DNA of 9,362 bases from positions 1 through 9,362 of the forward strand of contig CAKOMU010000038.1 of assembly GCA_934096755.1 (NCBI GenBank), given 5' to 3'. The first letter of the stretch is position 1. Each line of letters starts with the position of its first letter. The translations under genes were made by a program, and so were the position numbers. Source of the stretch: an uncultured Bacilli bacterium. Lineage in GTDB: Bacteria > Bacillota_I > Bacilli_A > RF39 > UBA660. The notes below the pieces were generated by a model. It was not told the DNA's origin. It did no database searches and saw only the letters and a list, made by a program, of their open reading frames with translations. This document shows, in pieces, positions 7,473 to 9,362 of the stretch.

Positions 7473-7541
7473 GACCCAAAAAGGTATATAATCCGCTATT
7501 AATTTAATATGATTATAGGTAAAATTATTAAGGAGGTAAAA
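7473..7541 (+). promoter_or_regulatory. rplS 5' leader, possible L19 autoregulatory site
   Basis: About 70 bases between the predicted transcription start and the rplS ATG, longer than the leaders of cdsA and the pyrophosphatase gene. L19 leader RNAs are known upstream of rplS in Firmicutes. I see only weak AT-rich pairings here and cannot match the known leader structure by eye, so this is a candidate by position only. The leader ends in AAGGAGGT (7530-7537), which fixes the rplS start at 7542. Confidence 0.25.
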
Positions 7542-7883
7542 ATGGCAAATTTAGTTGACAAAATTGCTGAAAAACACATTCGTAAAGATGTTCCAGAATT
7601 TAGAGTAGGGGACACAGTTAGAGTTGATGTTTGGGTAAAAGAAGGAAAAAAAGAAAGAATTCAATCATTCGAAGGTTTAGTAACTGCTAAAAGAGGTGGC
7701 GGAGTTTCTGAAACATTTACTGTTCGTAAAAAAAGTGGTACAGTAGGTGTATCAAGAATTTTCCCAGTTAACGCTCCAACAATTGATAAAATTGTAGTTG
7801 TTAAAAAAGGAAAAGTACGTCGTGCTAAACTTAACTTTATCAAAGGAATGCGTAAAGAATACAAAGTCAAGGAAAGAAGTTAA
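7542..7883 (+). CDS. rplS: 50S ribosomal protein L19
   Basis: Ribosomal protein at the 30S/50S interface. It has 113 residues, the normal length. Family hallmarks are all present: PEFRVGDTVRV, RIQSFEGLV, AKRGGGVSETFTVRK, a GVSRIFPVNAP segment and KVRRAKLNFIK. An upstream in-frame ATG at 7509 would add 11 residues. The start is set at 7542 because a strong AAGGAGGT ends five bases before it and because L19 normally begins MANLV or similar. It has its own promoter. The last four sense codons form the left arm of a perfect inverted repeat that probably ends or reduces transcription before lepB. The usual rpsP-rimM-trmD partners are absent. Confidence 0.98.
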   Translation: MANLVDKIAEKHIRKDVPEFRVGDTVRVDVWVKEGKKERIQSFEGLVTAKRGGGVSETFTVRKKSGTVGVSRIFPVNAPTIDKIVVVKKGKVRRAKLNFIKGMRKEYKVKERS

Positions 7884-7898
7884 TTCTTTCCTTGTTTT
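7868..7898 (+). terminator. Hairpin terminator or attenuator overlapping the end of rplS
   Basis: A perfect 11-bp inverted repeat: CAAGGAAAGAA (7868-7878) and TTCTTTCCTTG (7884-7894), with a 5-base loop that contains the stop codon TAA. Four T residues follow (7895-7898). The short T run suggests partial rather than complete termination, which would let some transcripts continue into lepB, whose ATG is only 18 bases past the T run. Confidence 0.65.
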
Positions 7899-7915
7899 GC
7901 TAAAAAGGAGTTAAA

Positions 7916-8398
7916 ATGAAAATAATTAAAGAAATTATACCTTATATAATTATTGTTTTAGTCGTGGTATTGATTAGAACTTTTATAATTACTCCAGTAA
8001 GAGTAGACGGTTCAAGTATGAAAGAAACATTAAATAATGGTGATATTTTATTATTATACAAATTAAGTGATATTAAAAGACATGATATTGTTGTTTTAAA
8101 TGAAGAATATGATGATGAAATAATTATTAAAAGAATTATTGGTTTACCAGGAGAAACAGTTAAGATTAAAGACAGTAAAATTTTTATCAATGGTGAAGAA
8201 ATCGCTGATTCTTCTGCTTATGGTACAACAACTGATTATGATCAAATTACTTTAGGAGATGATGAATATTTCATTTTAGGAGATAACCGTATAGTTAGTA
8301 AAGATTCTCGTTATTTTGGTCCGGTAACTAAAAAAGAAATAATGGGAAAAGTCATCTTTAGAATATTTCCGTTTAACAAAATTGGCACAATTGATTAA
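7916..8398 (+). CDS. lepB: Signal peptidase I
   Basis: Membrane-bound serine protease that removes signal peptides from secreted proteins. It has 160 residues, the compact Gram-positive type: a short cytoplasmic N-terminus, one TM (about 8-25), and the catalytic domain outside. The catalytic Ser34 lies in DGSSM (box B). The catalytic Lys72 lies in IIKRIIGLPGE (box D). Box E reads GDNRIVSKDSR followed by YFGPV. All essential residues are present. ATG 7916 has AAGGAG five bases upstream. No promoter is visible in the 32 bases after rplS, so expression probably depends on readthrough of the rplS hairpin. Adjacency of rplS and lepB is familiar from other Firmicutes. A strong terminator follows. 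Confidence 0.97.
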   Translation: MKIIKEIIPYIIIVLVVVLIRTFIITPVRVDGSSMKETLNNGDILLLYKLSDIKRHDIVVLNEEYDDEIIIKRIIGLPGETVKIKDSKIFINGEEIADSSAYGTTTDYDQITLGDDEYFILGDNRIVSKDSRYFGPVTKKEIMGKVIFRIFPFNKIGTID

Positions 8399-8402
8399 CA
8401 TC

Positions 8403-8450
8403 AAATTATAAAGACATGATTAATATACACGTTCTTTATAATTTTTTTTT
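8403..8450 (+). terminator. Rho-independent terminator after lepB
   Basis: A perfect 12-bp inverted repeat: left arm 8403-8414 (AAATTATAAAGA) and right arm 8433-8444, with an 18-base loop. A run of nine T residues (8442-8450) overlaps the end of the right arm. The stem is AT-rich, but the T tract is long and the position, five bases after the lepB stop, is right. Confidence 0.75.
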
Positions 8451-8467
8451 AAAGTTTTTATTCTTAA

Positions 8468-8496
8468 TTTACATCTTCATAGGCTCATGTTATACT
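8468..8496 (+). promoter_or_regulatory. Promoter for the HAM1-like gene (extended -10)
   Basis: TTTACA (8468-8473), a 17-bp spacer, then TATACT (8491-8496) with TG at 8488-8489. The predicted start near 8503 leaves about 20 bases of leader containing GAGGTG (8511-8516), the ribosome binding site for ATG 8524. Confidence 0.72.
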
Positions 8497-8523
8497 AAAT
8501 AAAGCAAAATGAGGTGTAAAAAG

Positions 8524-9126
8524 ATGAAACAAGTATTATTTGCCACTGAAAATGAAAGTAAGGTTAATAGATTTAAAGACGCTCTTTTAAAATATGATAT
8601 CCAAATTATTTCTTTAAATGATATTGAAAAAAAAGTACAAGTAGAAGAAACTGGCAAAAATGCCATCGAAAATGCTTTGATTAAAGCCGAGGCTTACGCT
8701 AATTATTTAGATCTACCTGTTTTTGCCATGGATGATACTTTATTTATTGATGATGTACCCTTAGAGATTCAACCTGGTACTAATGTAAGACGAGTAAATA
8801 ATAAAAGGTTAACTGACGAAGAAATGATTAATTATTATACTGAACTAGTTAAAACTTATGGCAAAAATGGCAAACTAACTTGCCGGTGGGTTTACGGCTT
8901 AGCTATCATCAATGGAGGAACTCCTAAAACATTTACTTGGAGTAAAGATGATTTTTATTTGGTTGACAGTCCATCGTCAAAAATTAATCCTGGTTATCCA
9001 CTTAATTCTATATCAATCAATAAAAAATTAAATAAATATTTTACCGATATGACATTAGTTGAACAAGCAAATAGTCAAGCAAATGATGACGATGCTATTA
9101 ATTTTTTATACAAAAATTTAATTTAA
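8524..9126 (+). CDS. Divergent HAM1/RdgB-family non-canonical purine NTP pyrophosphatase
   Basis: Predicted housecleaning enzyme that hydrolyses dITP, XTP or related nucleotides to the monophosphate. It has 200 residues, the usual length. N-terminal hallmarks fit: ATENESK (7-13) for TxNxxK, VEETGKNAIENALIKA (40-55), then DDT (70-72) where the catalytic Asp of DDSG lies, and a conserved Arg region NVRR. The C-terminal half is unusual. The canonical FGYDPIF is reduced to PGYPL and the SHRG motif is missing; the aligned stretch reads LVEQANSQAND. Substrate range may therefore differ, or the protein may belong to a HAM1 side branch. An in-frame ATG at 8509 was rejected as the start because GAGGTG (8511-8516) lies inside that extension and is correctly spaced for 8524. 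It has its own promoter. Confidence 0.8.
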   Translation: MKQVLFATENESKVNRFKDALLKYDIQIISLNDIEKKVQVEETGKNAIENALIKAEAYANYLDLPVFAMDDTLFIDDVPLEIQPGTNVRRVNNKRLTDEEMINYYTELVKTYGKNGKLTCRWVYGLAIINGGTPKTFTWSKDDFYLVDSPSSKINPGYPLNSISINKKLNKYFTDMTLVEQANSQANDDDAINFLYKNLI

Positions 9127-9177
9127 ACCTTTTTTAAGAAAATAATTTTTTATATGCTTTTAAAGTAGGAGAGAAAT

Positions 9178-9362
9178 ATGAACGAGACAAATTACAAAAC
9201 ATTTAATAAATTGTTTCCTTTCTTTGCAGGTCTATCCAGTGATTTGCTTTTTTGGGGTGTAGTGGATACACTATTTCTCACCATAGTCAAAAAATTTACA
9301 GCATCTCAAATCGTTTCATTAACATCAATATCTTTAATCACTTGCATACTGTTACAAATACC
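9178..9362 (+). CDS. Probable MFS-type transporter, N-terminal fragment (3' end beyond the window)
   Basis: ATG 9178 follows AGGAGAG (9167-9173) and opens a frame with no stop to the window end, giving 61 complete codons. The peptide starts MNETNYKTFNKLFPFFAGLS. It then carries a hydrophobic segment containing SDLLFWGVVDTLFLT, a short loop KKFTASQIVSL and the start of a second hydrophobic segment. This helix, short loop with Ala-Ser/Gln-Ile, helix pattern resembles the first two TMs of Firmicute MFS permeases. It lies 51 bases after the HAM1-like gene. No clear hairpin or promoter separates them, so co-transcription is possible. The substrate is unknown. Confidence 0.7.
   Translation, partial: MNETNYKTFNKLFPFFAGLSSDLLFWGVVDTLFLTIVKKFTASQIVSLTSISLITCILLQI

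Noticed and set aside
7471..7492. TTGACC and TATAAT as a second rplS promoter
   Set aside because: The spacer is only 10 bp, too short for a sigma-A promoter.
7509..7541. Upstream in-frame ATG extending rplS by 11 residues
   Set aside because: The strong AAGGAGGT at 7530-7537 lies inside the extension and is correctly placed for 7542; the extension is not part of L19.
7661..7870. Minus-strand open frame of 69 codons
   Set aside because: Antisense to the conserved L19 core, with no start signal.
7942..8190. Minus-strand open frame of 82 codons
   Set aside because: Antisense to lepB across both catalytic boxes; hydrophobic only because it mirrors Asn/Lys/Glu-rich codons.
8509..8523. Upstream in-frame ATG extending the HAM1-like protein by 5 residues
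   Set aside because: The ribosome binding site GAGGTG overlaps these codons and serves ATG 8524, and the predicted transcript starts only about 6 bases before 8509.
2..9362. Mycoplasma-type code (TGA as Trp), suggested by the AT-richness and the lack of TGA stops
   Set aside because: All tryptophans in recognised motifs are TGG and all genes are full length under the standard code. About ten stops are too few to read anything from the missing TGA.
2..9362. CRISPR array, insertion sequence, prophage or integrative element
   Set aside because: No regularly spaced repeats, terminal inverted repeats, transposase, integrase or tRNA-like attachment site seen on either strand.

Overview
The window is very AT-rich and reads under the standard bacterial code: tryptophan is TGG throughout, every gene closes on TAA or TAG, and no reading frame needs TGA as tryptophan. 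Strong AAGGAGG-type ribosome binding sites, TTGACA/TATAAT-like promoters and the families present (DUF3298-NodB polysaccharide deacetylase, RasP/RseP, L19, a small signal peptidase I) point to a low-GC Firmicute. My best guess is one of the AT-rich, often uncultured gut Bacilli close to the Erysipelotrichales/RF39/Mollicutes branch. That placement is inference from composition and gene style, not from a marker comparison.

Layout. (1) 2-1111 is the 3' part of an ABC-2 type permease, truncated by the window edge. It is followed closely by a membrane-anchored, PdaC-like peptidoglycan/polysaccharide deacetylase (1133-2323). (2) A small three-helix membrane protein of unknown function (2316-2690, minus strand) meets the deacetylase tail to tail with an 8-bp overlap. 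(3) Divergent from it, 2756-5517 is a two-gene unit. The first gene encodes a 649-residue type IV prepilin-like protein carrying an InlB-type repeat and a complete von Willebrand factor A domain. The second encodes a membrane-anchored extracytoplasmic protein of unknown function. (4) 5576-7430 is a cdsA-rseP pair (CDP-diacylglycerol synthase and site-2 protease). (5) 7437-8450 holds rplS and lepB, with an inverted repeat that straddles the rplS stop codon and a strong terminator after lepB. (6) 8468 to the end has its own promoter, a divergent HAM1/RdgB-like nucleotide pyrophosphatase, and the beginning of a probable MFS-type transporter cut by the window edge.

Most of the window is envelope biology: lipid head-group activation (CdsA), membrane proteolysis (RseP), secretion (LepB), wall modification (deacetylase), export (ABC permease) and a predicted surface adhesin. 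The most unusual item is the prepilin-InlB-VWA protein and its partner. It looks like a modular pilus-tip or pseudopilus adhesin, although no pilus assembly genes are visible here. I found no rRNA or tRNA, CRISPR array, insertion sequence, phage or recombination signature. No gap between genes exceeds about 125 bases.
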